A DNA stretch of 64,000 nt from Pristionchus mayeri (Eukaryota > Nematoda > Chromadorea > Rhabditida > Neodiplogasteridae). Below, piece after piece: positions 1 through 10,630 of this stretch. Numbering within the stretch: the stretch's first letter is position 1; each line of letters starts with the position of its first letter. The notes under the pieces are model-generated. The model saw nothing but the letters and a program-made list of their open reading frames with translations. It did not search any database and had not been told where the DNA came from. The position numbers and the translations under genes are program-made. The stretch covers positions 36,314,661-36,378,660 of the forward strand of contig BTRK01000002.1 of NCBI GenBank assembly GCA_036245805.1. The letters are read 5' to 3'.

Positions 1-127
1 ATATAAAATATAAAAAATATAAAATATAAAAAAATAAAATATAAAAAATATAAAATATAAAAAATATAAAATATTAAAAAATATAAAATATAAAAAATAT
101 AAAATATAAAAAATATAAAATATAAAA
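1..127. repeat. AT-only tandem repeat
   Basis: The first 127 bases consist almost only of A and T and repeat a unit close to ATATAAAATATAAAAA (about 16-17 bp) roughly seven times with small length changes. The repeat runs off the left edge, so its full size is unknown. Confidence 0.9.
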
Positions 128-1257
128 ATACGATAATCTACCATATTTGACAGAGATAATACCTAGATAGCATCAATCGCCTCTCGTCATCCAATTTAGT
201 AGCGATCGCTCGTATTATCCCTATATCTACGAGCTCTCCCCGTTTCGATATGTCTCTTGCATGTTAGAGTAGGGACAACGCGATTGTGATTGAGGGCATC
301 GCGCAGACAGGAAAAAATCTGGCCAGAGAGGGAGAGAGAGAGAAGCGAGAGAAAATACAATGAGAAGAGCCAGTGCCCTCCTCATTCGCATGCGTTTTTG
401 CTTTCATGATGAGGCTCGTCAACAGCTAGGAATATCATTGACAACGGCAACGACCAAAAATCATGCGGTAGAGAGACAGAAACAGAGGAAGAGCTACTTG
501 ACTCGCTCCATTCCACACGCTTTCTCGCCGGTTAGACAAAGCTAGAGAGCATGCGAATTGAGGAGGCATAAATCGAGAAAGGAAAAATAGAGAAGAATCT
601 GTTGCGGATCACAGCTCACTTCTCTTCTCCATTTCTCTTCCTACGTAATCCGAAAGGAAACCTGTTCAAACCGTGCAATTTATCACCGATTTTCGGCTTT
701 TCGAAGTACGGTTTCCTCACGTCTACGACTGTGAGTATGAAATTCTGACCGTTGCAACGTTTTGAACAGTGATTCTGACTAGAATTGATATTTCTTCCAT
801 GAATAATTTCAAATTTTGCTTCTCGGAGAGATGAATGCGTCGAGTTTTCCTCTTCCTCCGTCATTCGTGTTCGAAAATATGCAAAGCTGCCATCATTTCC
901 GCGTCTACTGTTCTTGTAATGACGAGATACGCTGCACCATCAAACGTCAGAGAACGGATTTACTGATCGAGTTCGCTGTTCACTGTACGATCATACCCTG
1001 ATAAATCTCCTGTAGATCCTACTCTAAATTGAGCGCATTTTGCCCTTTGGAGTGTTTTTTTTAGATTAAACTTTCACTCAGAAGATGTAAATCATCAGCC
1101 GTGAATCGTTCGTTTCGGGGACAATTCAAGTGCGCTATTTCACTACGCGTGACTTTTTCTCATCAGCGAACAAGAGTGGGGGGACAAAGCTGAAAGCAAT
1201 CTTCCACCTTCTTTGGCCCTTCTCCATCTCTCGCGCGCGCTCGACACGGACACTTGA
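128..1257. other. No gene recognised
   Basis: I see no conserved protein segment, exon series or RNA gene here. A GAGA-rich stretch lies around 329-352, and one copy of the dispersed CTCTCTCG palindrome lies at 500-563. The short ORFs have no exon-like base composition and no linked splice sites. Confidence 0.5.
500..563. repeat. CTCTCTCG palindromic element, degenerate copy
   Basis: The left half resembles CTCCATTCCACACGCTTTC and the right half GAGAGCATGCGAATTGAGG, around a centre with TCGCCGGTTAGA. This is the same arrangement as the better copies at 10561-10630 and 56989-57090. The arms have diverged. Confidence 0.6.
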
Positions 1258-1366
1258 GGATCTTCAATCTTCTCGCTACTCCATCTCTCTCTCCTTCACT
1301 CTCTCTTCCTCCCTCTCTCTATCATTCTCTCTCAACACTCTCTCCATTCCCCACACTCTCTCGCGA
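1258..1366. repeat. CT-rich low-complexity tract
   Basis: This is a pyrimidine-rich run of CTCTCT with scattered CA and TT. It ends in CTCTCCATTCCCCACACTC, which is half of the dispersed CTCTCTCG palindrome. Confidence 0.7.
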
Positions 1367-1380
1367 CTATGGTTGATGAG

Positions 1381-1469
1381 TAGGGATGGCTTTGCAAGAA
1401 ATGACTCTCTTCATATTGCGTGCTCTCTCACCGATTATAAATACGAGAGAGCATACTAAGCCATCCCTA
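1381..1469. mobile_element. Small TIR element (TAGGGATGGCTT family)
   Basis: A perfect 12-bp terminal inverted repeat, TAGGGATGGCTT at 1381-1392 and AAGCCATCCCTA at 1458-1469, encloses an internal CTCTCTCG-type palindrome. There is no coding capacity. Related copies with the same ends lie at 6920-7028 and 9798-9873. If the outermost TA is the duplicated target it would be a Tc1/mariner-type MITE; the superfamily is not settled. Confidence 0.75.
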
Positions 1470-1470
1470 G

Positions 1471-2810
1471 TGGCGGGCAGAGCGCTACGGAGCACTTGCA
1501 AAGCCAATAAGGGGCGAGATCCGTTAGGTGGATCCCAATGTTTGCGCTTGTAAGCGATCGCTGTGGTCATTAGAGATGGCTAATCGTGTCTGCCTAATTC
1601 CTCAACGTTGCGATTGATTGAAAATTCTTGAATAACAAGGTGGTCATGAAAATTCGAGGAAGTGTTGTTTCATTCGATTAGAGCGCTTTTGTTCGCTCAT
1701 TCGCCAAATAAAACATCGTGTTGTTGCTTGGGATCATGCACAGTTATCTCAAATCGCGAGATTCTATCATACTCCAGCGGTGCAAGAGGTTGTCACTGAT
1801 TTTTTAAAAATAATTAGCTGAAAATGATACTTCGTTGCCAAATTTCATTGCATTGCATGGCTTCCCTAATCGTTTGTTATTATTCCGCGTGACTGCTGGC
1901 AACAATTATTGCGTTGCAAGGGAGGGTTCACTCACTCTCCTAACAATATTCATGTTTTCACCGGTAATTATGATTCTTGGGCATCATCGGGTACACTCTA
2001 ACCTCTTTCTATCTCTCTCTTTCTGATGCTGCGCTATGGTCACAAATATCACCAACTGGTCACAGTAGCCATAATTGTAGGCGGAATCCAGAGTAACGGC
2101 TTGAAATCCCGACCAAGAGTCGATTGTGGGATCATCTTTTGAGCCACAAATCCGATCAAAAACAGTATATAATAGCCGTGCTCGCGGGCTATCCATCGAC
2201 TTTTTTTAGGTTTTTTAGCTTCGTTTTTCTTTAGCTACTCGAGTACTCTTTCTTGTCCCAGTAACTATTTATTCGAGGGTAGGATGTGACCACGCTTACT
2301 ACTACGGGATTATCACTAGCCGTTCATAGTATTGCCGGGATTATGCAGGAGCGCCATCATTTCATAGCTATCCTGATCGAATGGGATATTTGCTATAGCG
2401 AGCATGCAAATCCGTCCAAGAACAGTCCTCGATGCTCAAGCGCTCGCGAACTATCATATCCTTGCAACGCACTCTCTTTATTACGAGCTCTCTCCCTAAC
2501 TCTATCAGAACCACGAGAGCATGCCAATCGAGGAAAGCCGTGAAGTTGGTTGCTATTCCAAACAAGCCGATCAGAGCCTACTTAAAAAGTGGGCATTGCC
2601 CCTCTCAAATCCGCCCGTGAACAGTCCGGAATGGTTGCGCAAGCGAGTAGGGCACACCTCTCTCTCTCTCTCTAGACTCCATCGCTTTCCCCTGCTCTCT
2701 CGCTCTGTCTGACCTACCAGAGAGCGTGCGGGATGGCGAGAGATGGGGGGTAAGGAACTCGTTCTTCCTCCTCCGTCCTTGCCTAAAGTACAGTCGCTTT
2801 CACTATACTC
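1471..2810. other. No gene recognised
   Basis: There is no convincing coding exon. A degenerate half of the CTCTCTCG palindrome lies near 2470-2540, followed by a TTGCTATTC segment that recurs after the copy at 12785-12860. This suggests the dispersed element is sometimes part of a longer repeat. Confidence 0.5.
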
Positions 2811-3225
2811 CTTAGTCTACTCATCGCCACTCTAACGGGAGTGTTTCACACTTTCCTTACCGCTCATTGAAGTTACATTGGAATTTTGCATTTTTTTCAC
2901 TCTCACCTTTGTTGGCATAATGCCAGAAATTTTCGCTCCAAGAGTCTTCACTTCTTAGTCTGCTCATCGCCACTCTAACGGGGGCGTTTCACACTTTCCT
3001 TACCTCTCATCGAATTTTCTTTGGAATTTGGCATTTTTTCACTCGTACTTTTGTTCGCATAGTGCCAGATAGAGTGCTCCGAGAGTCACATCTTAGTCTA
3101 TTCATCGCTACTCTAACAGAGATCCTCACAGATTCCTTACTTACCATTGAATTTTGATCGGAATTTGACTTCCGTTTTAGTCTCTCCGTGATTCGGTTGA
3201 TTGGCGAATAGTCACGTTGTCGTTT
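2811..3225 (+). repeat. Three-copy degenerate tandem repeat of about 140 bp
   Basis: CTTAGTCTACTCATCGCCAC recurs with few changes at 2811, 2954 and 3092. Each copy is followed by CTAACGG, TTTCACACTTTCCTTAC, a GGAATTTG segment and ATAGTGCCAG-like sequence. The spacings are 143 and 138 bp, and the third copy is the most diverged. It appears noncoding. Confidence 0.8.
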
Positions 3226-5780
3226 TCACTACTCCTTGCAATCAGTGTTCACTCCGCTCGGGAACGTTTCGATTTTTCCTTCTTCCTTTCTCCTTTGTTC
3301 ATTGTGCGGTGATGATATTGCTTAGAAGCAGGTGAAAGTCGATTTTCTTTTCCTTCGCCTTGTTTCTCGCCTTTGCTCGGAATCGTATGTTCGCTTCTGA
3401 ATTGACAATAAGGAGCTTGATGACGCATTCATCATCGCTTACTCACGTATTCCTTGGATCAAAATCGCTGGTTATACCAAGGGTTCGATAACATCGTCGG
3501 TTTGATCAGTGTTTCGAATTTCAGGGATTAGATCGAACGGAATTTGTGAGATCACTTTCCATTTTAATTTGCACAGATAGAGTAGCTTCCTCTATCGTCA
3601 CACTTTTTAAAGAGTTTCTTGCGCTCATTCAGAGATCGGTTTTACTACCAATTTCTCTAAAGATGACATTCACAAGTTGATCTATCGAAAGTTTGTTGCC
3701 ATATTGTTATCCACAAAAATATTGCCAAGTACCACTCGACTAGTATCAGTAATTGGCTCGGAATTTTCGTAGCGAAAATGTTATTTTGGATGATCGGCAT
3801 AAGATCGATTTTCCGACGCTCATCGATTGCTCAGTTGCTATCTGTTTTGCTAGGAAAGAGAAGCATTCAGAGAGCAGCACTGTCCATGACGCTCAATAGT
3901 TCTATAGAGCAACGCATTTCATTAGTTGATACTACCCTATCCATTAGTTGAATCTCTTCCCGATGACATTCTCGAACTGACGTGATTCACCGCATTCTCT
4001 ATAAGATTCCTCCTCATTCTTCCCCCCTCCTTTTGCTCCCATTTTCTAACTTACGAAAGTTCCAACAGTCGTTTATTTCATGAGAACGTGTCTCTTCACT
4101 CTGCATAGTAACTCATCAGTGAGAGTGGTGAAAGAAGTAATTCATACCTAGTGATCACTTGTTTCTTATCTTACTCGATAGTAAATCTGAGGTATTCGAC
4201 CTCCAATACGCGTGTTCGCCTTTCAATTCTCTCCTTTTTCGCTTGCTCTCTCGAAGTGTCTGCCTTAAGAGGATGAGAATAGACAAGTATGTGGTGAATG
4301 AACAGTAAAGTAAGGCAATTTAGCAACGCAAAACGAACGGTTTTTGCTTGCATTCCTCTTGAAACGCCCACGCCCGCGCGCAAAGCTCCTTTTACGAGGA
4401 TTTTCGTCATTTTTTCTAAAGTGTAACACGATAAGAAATCATTGCGGATGGATTCTCACCGATTATGAGGTTTCTATGAAGCGTATCTCAGCCGTAAAGG
4501 TAGACTCCCCAAGCTCCGCCCACTTTCCTCTGACACATTTCCCCTCGAAAGCGAGATTTAGGAATCACAAGCTTCATTCTCAACCAAATCACTGGCTCAA
4601 AAAAGGATTCGGAAGCTCTTTCCATTACCTTTCGATATAGCCATGGCCCGCTGGTAAAAGTGTTCTCTGAATAGGTCAGCATACGATAATTAAGTTGCGA
4701 AAACGCTGGAAAATGCTGGTTTGGCGCGCTCAGCGAACATAGACATACGGGACAAGGCTTGCCTGAGAGCCTATCGGTATTCTAGTACCTCTATCAAGAA
4801 AAATCGATAAAATATTGTTTCGTTGATTTGTGATTCAAAAGAAACTAGTCCGCGATACACTGATTAGGCGGAGAGAGCGGAGTGCATTCTCTCCCTCCCC
4901 TCCTCCCTCTTTTGCACCAGTTTCTGCCCCGGCGCGTGTAGAGAGCGCCTGGACCTACAAAAGAGCGCGCTTGCATCCCTTCCTCGTCTTACCTATTGGG
5001 GGGTGAGGCGCATCCGGGAAAGGCGAAGCCCTGCCCAAATTTTTGGCGATTTGACTGGAGAGGCAGCGGAATTGGCTCCGCCCCTTTCTTCCTCTTCTCG
5101 CTTTTCTGCCGCTTTCTGTTGACACCTTTTCACATACTTTATGACTTCTAGGTCGATTCAGAGATGAGATATCGACAAACGGCCAAAAGTATGATCTTAT
5201 TTGGATCCCAGCGGGCATTTTGAGCATAGTTAGGGTGGCATAGGTTCATTTCGGCTATACCCCTTGTGGTCCCTACGTAAAGGGCAGTGATTTGAACTTT
5301 TTTGAACAATGCTTCTTCGAAAGTGATGGATTTAAGAGCTCCTGATCTGCTACGAATGCCAACTTCACAAATATTTTTTGGCAAACTTGTAATCTGCAAA
5401 TTTTGTTAATTAGTGCTTTCCGACGCGAAATCGAAGTATCGTGAACTTTTGATACGGAAAATCTATTTTTGAAACACATTTTTGAGTCACAAAATCTACC
5501 ACACCCGAAGCTCCTTACCACTCTGTTTATTCTGTGATCATGTGCATCTCATGCCCTTTTACCATTTCATGCCTACTTTCTGCTGATGTGCGACTATATG
5601 GGTTATGAAAACATGCAACAACATAGGGTTCAAACAGCATTGAGTAAGGCCGAATCTACTTATTTGGTTGGTCAGGACTAGGGATCGCTTTACTTGTCAG
5701 ATCATGGGAATCTCTCTCTCAGTCCATAGTCAGAACTCCTTATTCCATGCCTGCTTTCTACCAATCGAGCAATCGTCTGA
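3226..5780. other. No gene recognised
   Basis: The sequence is AT-rich and unique-looking. A somewhat more GC-rich stretch at 4870-5110 has no exon phase or protein similarity that I can recognise. Confidence 0.45.
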
Positions 5781-5848
5781 CTCTCCTCATTTTACCTGCT
5801 CTCTCGGCCACTCTAACCGACGAGAGAGCATGTGGAATGGAGAGAGCG
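5781..5848. repeat. CTCTCTCG palindromic element
   Basis: The left arm CTCTCCTCATTTTACCTGC continues into CTCTCGGCC. After the centre CTCTAACC, the right arm is GACGAGAGAGCATGTGGAAT followed by GGAGAGAG. The arms pair with a few mismatches. Confidence 0.75.
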
Positions 5849-6433
5849 AGACCATGGCTCCAATGATCGTCTCAATCCTCTCACTTCTCACAATCCTCGA
5901 ATTTCATGCGCTTCATCATGGATAGAGAGAGGAAATGTTTGCTTAAGTAAGTTTCCGGGAGGTTTCGCTTGTTTTTGTCGCTCAAACATTCCTTGGCTTT
6001 GCTCAATTCGGTAGTACTTTCGTATCTTATTTCTCAGCATAGTTGGAATTGTTCTCTTCGCCCAGAGCGACTTTCTTGACCCTAAGTTTGCGATTTTCAA
6101 TCAGATAAAGGGCGAGGTGCTACATTTCTAGTCACCTAGAGATTTTATGTTGTCCTGATCTTCAATCGTCACTTGTAATCCATTCCAGTCCTTCATCCTT
6201 CGGTTCTTTCTTGCCAGTAAGACAGAGCGAGAGAGTGCGCGGAATGAAGAGAGACAGACAAGTACTCAGCTGCATTACAGTCCATTGTTGGATAAGCGAG
6301 GTGTTCGCTTCACTTTAAGCGGATTATTGTATTATATAATCGATGAAATTCGAGACACGTTCCTAGCTCAATACTGCCGATATATCCTTTCTCCATCCGC
6401 TCTCCCTCGTTTTGCCAAGCTCTCTAGCTCCAC

Positions 6434-6658
6434 TTAAAGTTACCCAACAAGGACGAAACCCTGATCTCACCCTGATCCCGTCGCGTGTACGAGAGAGTAT
6501 GCAAAATTGAGAGAGCGCGGATCATTTTCAGCTTTCCCTTGAGGCTATTATTGATTTTTAGCATTTTTGTATATTCATTCCATACTAATTCAACCATCGG
6601 CTATTCGATGGAGGATAAAAAATAGGGGGTCAATTTCGTCCTTGTTGGGTAACTTTAA
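6434..6658. mobile_element. piggyBac-like MITE, copy 1 (TTAA-flanked)
   Basis: TTAA at 6434-6437 is followed by AGTTACCCAACAAGGACG. The right end carries the inverted copy CGTCCTTGTTGGGTAACT followed by TTAA at 6655-6658. A TTAA target with matching inverted termini is the signature of piggyBac superfamily insertions; the 225-bp length and lack of an ORF make this a non-autonomous copy. A second copy lies at 63009-63265. An imperfect CTCTCTCG-type palindrome half (GAGAGAGTATGC) sits inside. Confidence 0.85.
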
Positions 6659-6919
6659 CTAACAGGTGAGAGCAAGGACGGAGTAGAGTGAGACAGTTTT
6701 GCTAATTTTTCGCCTGTTCTAGCTGTTTACCCCGTCAACAAAAGTACTGCTCATAGTTGTTCTTGCCCCCAGAGTGACACTTTTTGCCCTAAGTTTGAGA
6801 CTCCCTTCTAGATAAAGGGGCAGAATAGAGAGAATTCGTGTTGGGGCGAGAGAGACTCAGGGCAGCTATCAGGTCCATCTCGAGTTCGTTGAATCACACG
6901 TGACTAAAGTGCTTATAAC

Positions 6920-7028
6920 TAGGGATAGCTTCTCAAGAAATTTCTTTCTCAATTCTGCTCTTTCGACTATCAGAACGGTTAGCGAGCACGCAAAAAGTAG
7001 AGAGCTAATTTTTGCGAAGCCATCCCTA
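6920..7028. mobile_element. Small TIR element (TAGGGATGGCTT family)
   Basis: The left end is TAGGGATAGCTT at 6920 and the right end GAAGCCATCCCTA finishes at 7028. The inside contains CTGCTCTTTCG and AGCGAGCACGC palindromic halves. It has the same termini as the element at 1381-1469, with one mismatch in the left TIR. Confidence 0.7.
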
Positions 7029-7057
7029 TATTGTTAATGGAAAGACGTCATTGAATC

Positions 7058-7062
7058 GAGAA

Positions 7063-7096
<34 letters not shown>
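7058..7096 (+). repeat. (GA)n microsatellite
   Basis: An almost uninterrupted GA run of about 34 nucleotides follows a short imperfect start (GAGAAAGG). Confidence 0.9.
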
Positions 7097-7098
<2 letters not shown>

Positions 7099-7621
7099 GT
7101 GTGTTCGAGACGCAACAATTCTGTTTGCGAGACACTGAATCAGATAGCGATCTCCGAAGATCGGGGGTTCGGAGTATACGCAGGCGAGGCGATTCCCGCT
7201 TTTCTAAACCCGAATGGAAAAGTTCATTCCGCCTGTTGTCTCATATTTTCACTTTTCTAATGAGTTTCAGCATCTCTTATAGATGCGAAAAATTGTAAAC
7301 AATTGATTGGTAGCACTTTTCTTGCCCATAAAAAATCGAAAACATTTTGTACAATTGTCGAAATTCTTGATCCTACTCGCTTTGCGTGCTCTCTCGCTCT
7401 TTCTGGTCGATGAGTGAGTGAGATAATTGTAGAGTCAGTTCCGTGGTGAGTATCACAGTGAGCATTTAGCACTAGCCCTTAGGGCATACACACTCCCATG
7501 ACGAATGGCCGAGAATTGTCACACAACGATCACAGGTGGAGAGAGAGGGAGAGATCGCGAGAACCCGAGAGAACCCAGACAGTAAAAGAAAGAGCGAAAT
7601 ATTGTGCAGATTCGAAAGGGC

Positions 7622-7730
7622 CCTCTCTCCATTTCCCCCGCTCTCTCGCAGATCGGAGTGCGTGACAGTTATGAGTGAACAGCTTTGGGCGAGAGAGTGC
7701 GGGAAATGAAGACCGCGAGAGAAAGAGAGC
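7622..7730. repeat. CTCTCTCG palindromic element with enlarged centre
   Basis: CTCTCCATTTCCCCCGCTC and CTCGC on the left pair with GCGAGAGAGTGCGGGAAAT and GAAGACCGCGAGAG on the right, separated by about 50 bp that include a degraded inner copy. The arrangement matches the perfect copy at 56989-57090. Confidence 0.7.
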
Positions 7731-9797
7731 GACGAAGGGATGAAGAATGGGCTTATACCCGATAAAGCAAACAGTCTCTCTCTCCCTCCCGCTTTCCAAT
7801 GTTGCTGAAGAGACTTTTAGGGCGAGAATGGGTTGTGATAATCAGCGAAGTTTTTCTATTCGATGTGTCCATTTTATCAGTTCTTCCTGAATTCCTCGTA
7901 CCTTGTTGCATCTCTGAAACTCATTCGTGACTAGGGAATTAGCCAGAATTAGACTTTTCATTCTTTATCTCGCCGTTCGGTTCGGTCAGGGAGCGCGCAG
8001 AATGAAAAGAGCGATTTCTCTAGAGGCCACCACTTTTCTTCTTGGGTTCACTGATGTAGGCGCATTATCATCATTTATCTAAATCCAACTTCAGGCAATT
8101 TATCGGATACTCTGATCTACATTGTTGACCATCGCTAACGTGATTCCAACCATGCTCCAATCTCCAATTTCTATTAATCACGAGTCTGAAGCATCCTTTC
8201 CTTGCGCTATCTAAGCCTTTTGTACCCTTGCCATGAGTAAGCGGCAGTATTAGTAATAGTGCAGGTTGTTCAATATGATCTCGCTGGCACGCACCACCTA
8301 GCGTAGTGCATTTGCATTTAGTCGTAATCCCGCAATCTCTGAAACGCCTAGAACAAGCAGCGGCTCACCGCAGGATGAAAATTCCTAGATATACGGTGCG
8401 ACTTTACCTTTTTTTTACCCGCAATCCACATGTCCGCTCGCTCTATCTCTGATTCTCTTCTTTCCGCATACTCTCTTGCTTTGTATAACCGAGTTATCCG
8501 TCCGAGTAGAGACAGTCGGTTACTCTTCCCCGATAAGATCTACCGCCTCTACTCACAGTGTTCGGTGACGTGGTCGTGCCATTGTGCTTTTTCCTAACTG
8601 GTCAACTTCCTCTTTTCGCCTGAAAGTGCCATTTTTCGCAACTCGAAGCAATCACCTCCAAATCCTACTTATGCAATTTTCGTAATTGAATTGAGCAACA
8701 ATTTTAGCGTTCGAGCTCTCATCATTACCTCAACTTTTCGTTACTCTTTCTTTTGCCGCCACTGTCTCATTTCGCCATTGTCAAGTGTTTAGGAGTGACT
8801 CCTCTTCGCCTTTTCTCTGCCCCTCTCAATTCACCACACTCTCTCGTCCCTCTAGCCTTCGCATTTTTCTAACTCTTCCCACCACCCCCTCAATCTGCTG
8901 CCCTCCAAACTTGTCAAGTGCCCTCCCTCAGCGTGCTTTAACTTTGTCTCATTATCGATTGTCTCTCTTCCTGATATTGATTATCGATGATTATCGATTG
9001 ATAAGACTGATATTCAGGAACGATCGAACCGAGTGACTCCGTGCTTCACGAACGAACAATCCAGCAGCCACGACGAGTCTTCCACTACACATCGAGGTGG
9101 GTTTCCTTTTTCATTATTGTTTTTTTTTGTTTTTGTTTTATGCACACCGCCAAGCAACACACCATTGAAAATGAGCTCAGCTCACTAAATTTACAAACTC
9201 TATGAAACTCATTATTCCATTTTTTTAAAATTGGTTGATCCACATTCCGCGCTTCAAAATAATGAGGAGTGACGTCTTCTAAGCACAAGTCAAAAGCTAA
9301 CTGGCCGCAGCAATATATTGTGCAGAAATGGCAATCGCAAATGTCAATTTATCCTGGCCAGAGCTCGCAGAATGAACAAAGGCGTTTCTTGCGATGCCGT
9401 CCTTGGCGTATGGCGATCTTGCTGAATAGGTGAACGTTTTCTCGAGAATCGGCACGAAACTCCAGTGTACCCCCCGCGCATCTCTCCTCTCATCTCTCGA
9501 CTCATTCGAAGCAATCCGCTCTCTCCATTTCACGTGCTCTCTCGCCAGTTAGAGTGTGAAAGCAAATGACCACTCGCTACCTCAAGGTGCATACACTCCC
9601 TATGGTCAACTTGTCTGTCTCTCTCTCTCTGCCGTCTCTCCAATTACCCTACTCTCTCTCTCTCTCCTTCTCTCGATAGTGGCGTGCAAAACAGGGCTCG
9701 GCAATTGTAGCATCGGGCTGTAATTGATGCCGCCCCGCTTCCACTGGTCAATTCGGCAGAAAAAGATGCTCGCGAGTGAAATTGGCCTGCTCTCTAC
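7731..9797. other. No gene recognised; one exon-like 3' edge near 9091
   Basis: There is no protein similarity. At 9055-9091 a GC-richer stretch (CAATCCAGCAGCCACGACG and onward) ends in CATCGAG followed by GTGGGT, which could be a noncoding first exon with its donor. I cannot link it to a gene. A half palindrome lies at 9515-9565 (CTCTCTCCATTTCACGTGC). Confidence 0.4.
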
Positions 9798-9873
9798 TAG
9801 GGATGGCTTGGCAAGAAATGAATGGCGAGAGAGCATGCAGAATGAAGAGACCGTTACTTGCCAAACCATCCTT
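9798..9873. mobile_element. Small TIR element (TAGGGATGGCTT family), degraded right end
   Basis: It begins TAGGGATGGCTTGGCAAG and ends CTTGCCAAACCATCCTTG, a diverged inverted copy, with GGCGAGAGAGCATGCAGAAT and GAAGAGACC inside. No ORF is present. Confidence 0.65.
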
Positions 9874-9916
9874 GCTCTCCATGCTTGTTGTACTGTCTTG
9901 GGCGTTAGACATTGCT

Positions 9917-9930
9917 GGGGGGGGGGGGGG
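9917..9930 (+). repeat. Homopolymer run of 14 G
   Basis: Fourteen consecutive G residues form a potential quadruplex tract on the plus strand. Confidence 0.95.
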
Positions 9931-10560
9931 CAATGCGTCTATCATATCCATGCTCTGCCTCACCGTTTAGAGAGAACGAGAGCGTACGTGAAATGAAGAG
10001 AGTGAGAGTGAGAAAGAAGAGAAGAGGGAGAGCGAGACCGCTAGGGTACAATATACATGAAAGATCCCGCGAGAGAATGCACGAGCTGAACGGGATCGAA
10101 GATTCGAAGTAACTTCATCAGGGGAGAAATATTTGGCAAATTCACGCTAAAGTGAGCTTCTTTGCGGACTGTATTTCTGATTTTGTATTCAACGAAGCTG
10201 CCATTCATTGACAATCAGAGAGTTACATCAATTTAGACAAGGTCTGAAACTCACTATACCATCCTCCATGAAATGTTTTTCTACTGTCTAATGTTGTTTT
10301 AAACTCAAGCCAATGAGCATCAAGAATTCTCTGAAGACGAGAGCGCATCGTGAAAAAGCCAATATCAATTGGCATGCTCTCTCACTATTGGCTCTCGGAG
10401 CTAATGTTGCTGGCATACCAAGAAAACGCTATGTGCGCTCTCCAGTGGACAGTGCGAAAGAGTAGGGGAAACGAAGAGAGCGCAGGATCATTGTTCTAGT
10501 GGATTGCACGCGATCCGCGACGACCTCGTAATGTATGAATTGCATTGGGCACGATGGACA

Positions 10561-10630
10561 GACTCTCTCACTTCCGCGCACTCTCTCGCCGGTGAGAGAA
10601 AGCGAGAGAGCGAGTGAAACGGAGAGAGTC
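10561..10630. repeat. CTCTCTCG palindromic element, good copy
   Basis: The arm GACTCTCTCACTTCCGCGCA plus CTCTCTCG pairs with CGAGAGAGCGAGTGAAACGG plus AGAGAGTC around a centre with CCGGTGAGAG. With 70 bp and few mismatches, this is one of the clearest examples. Confidence 0.8.
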
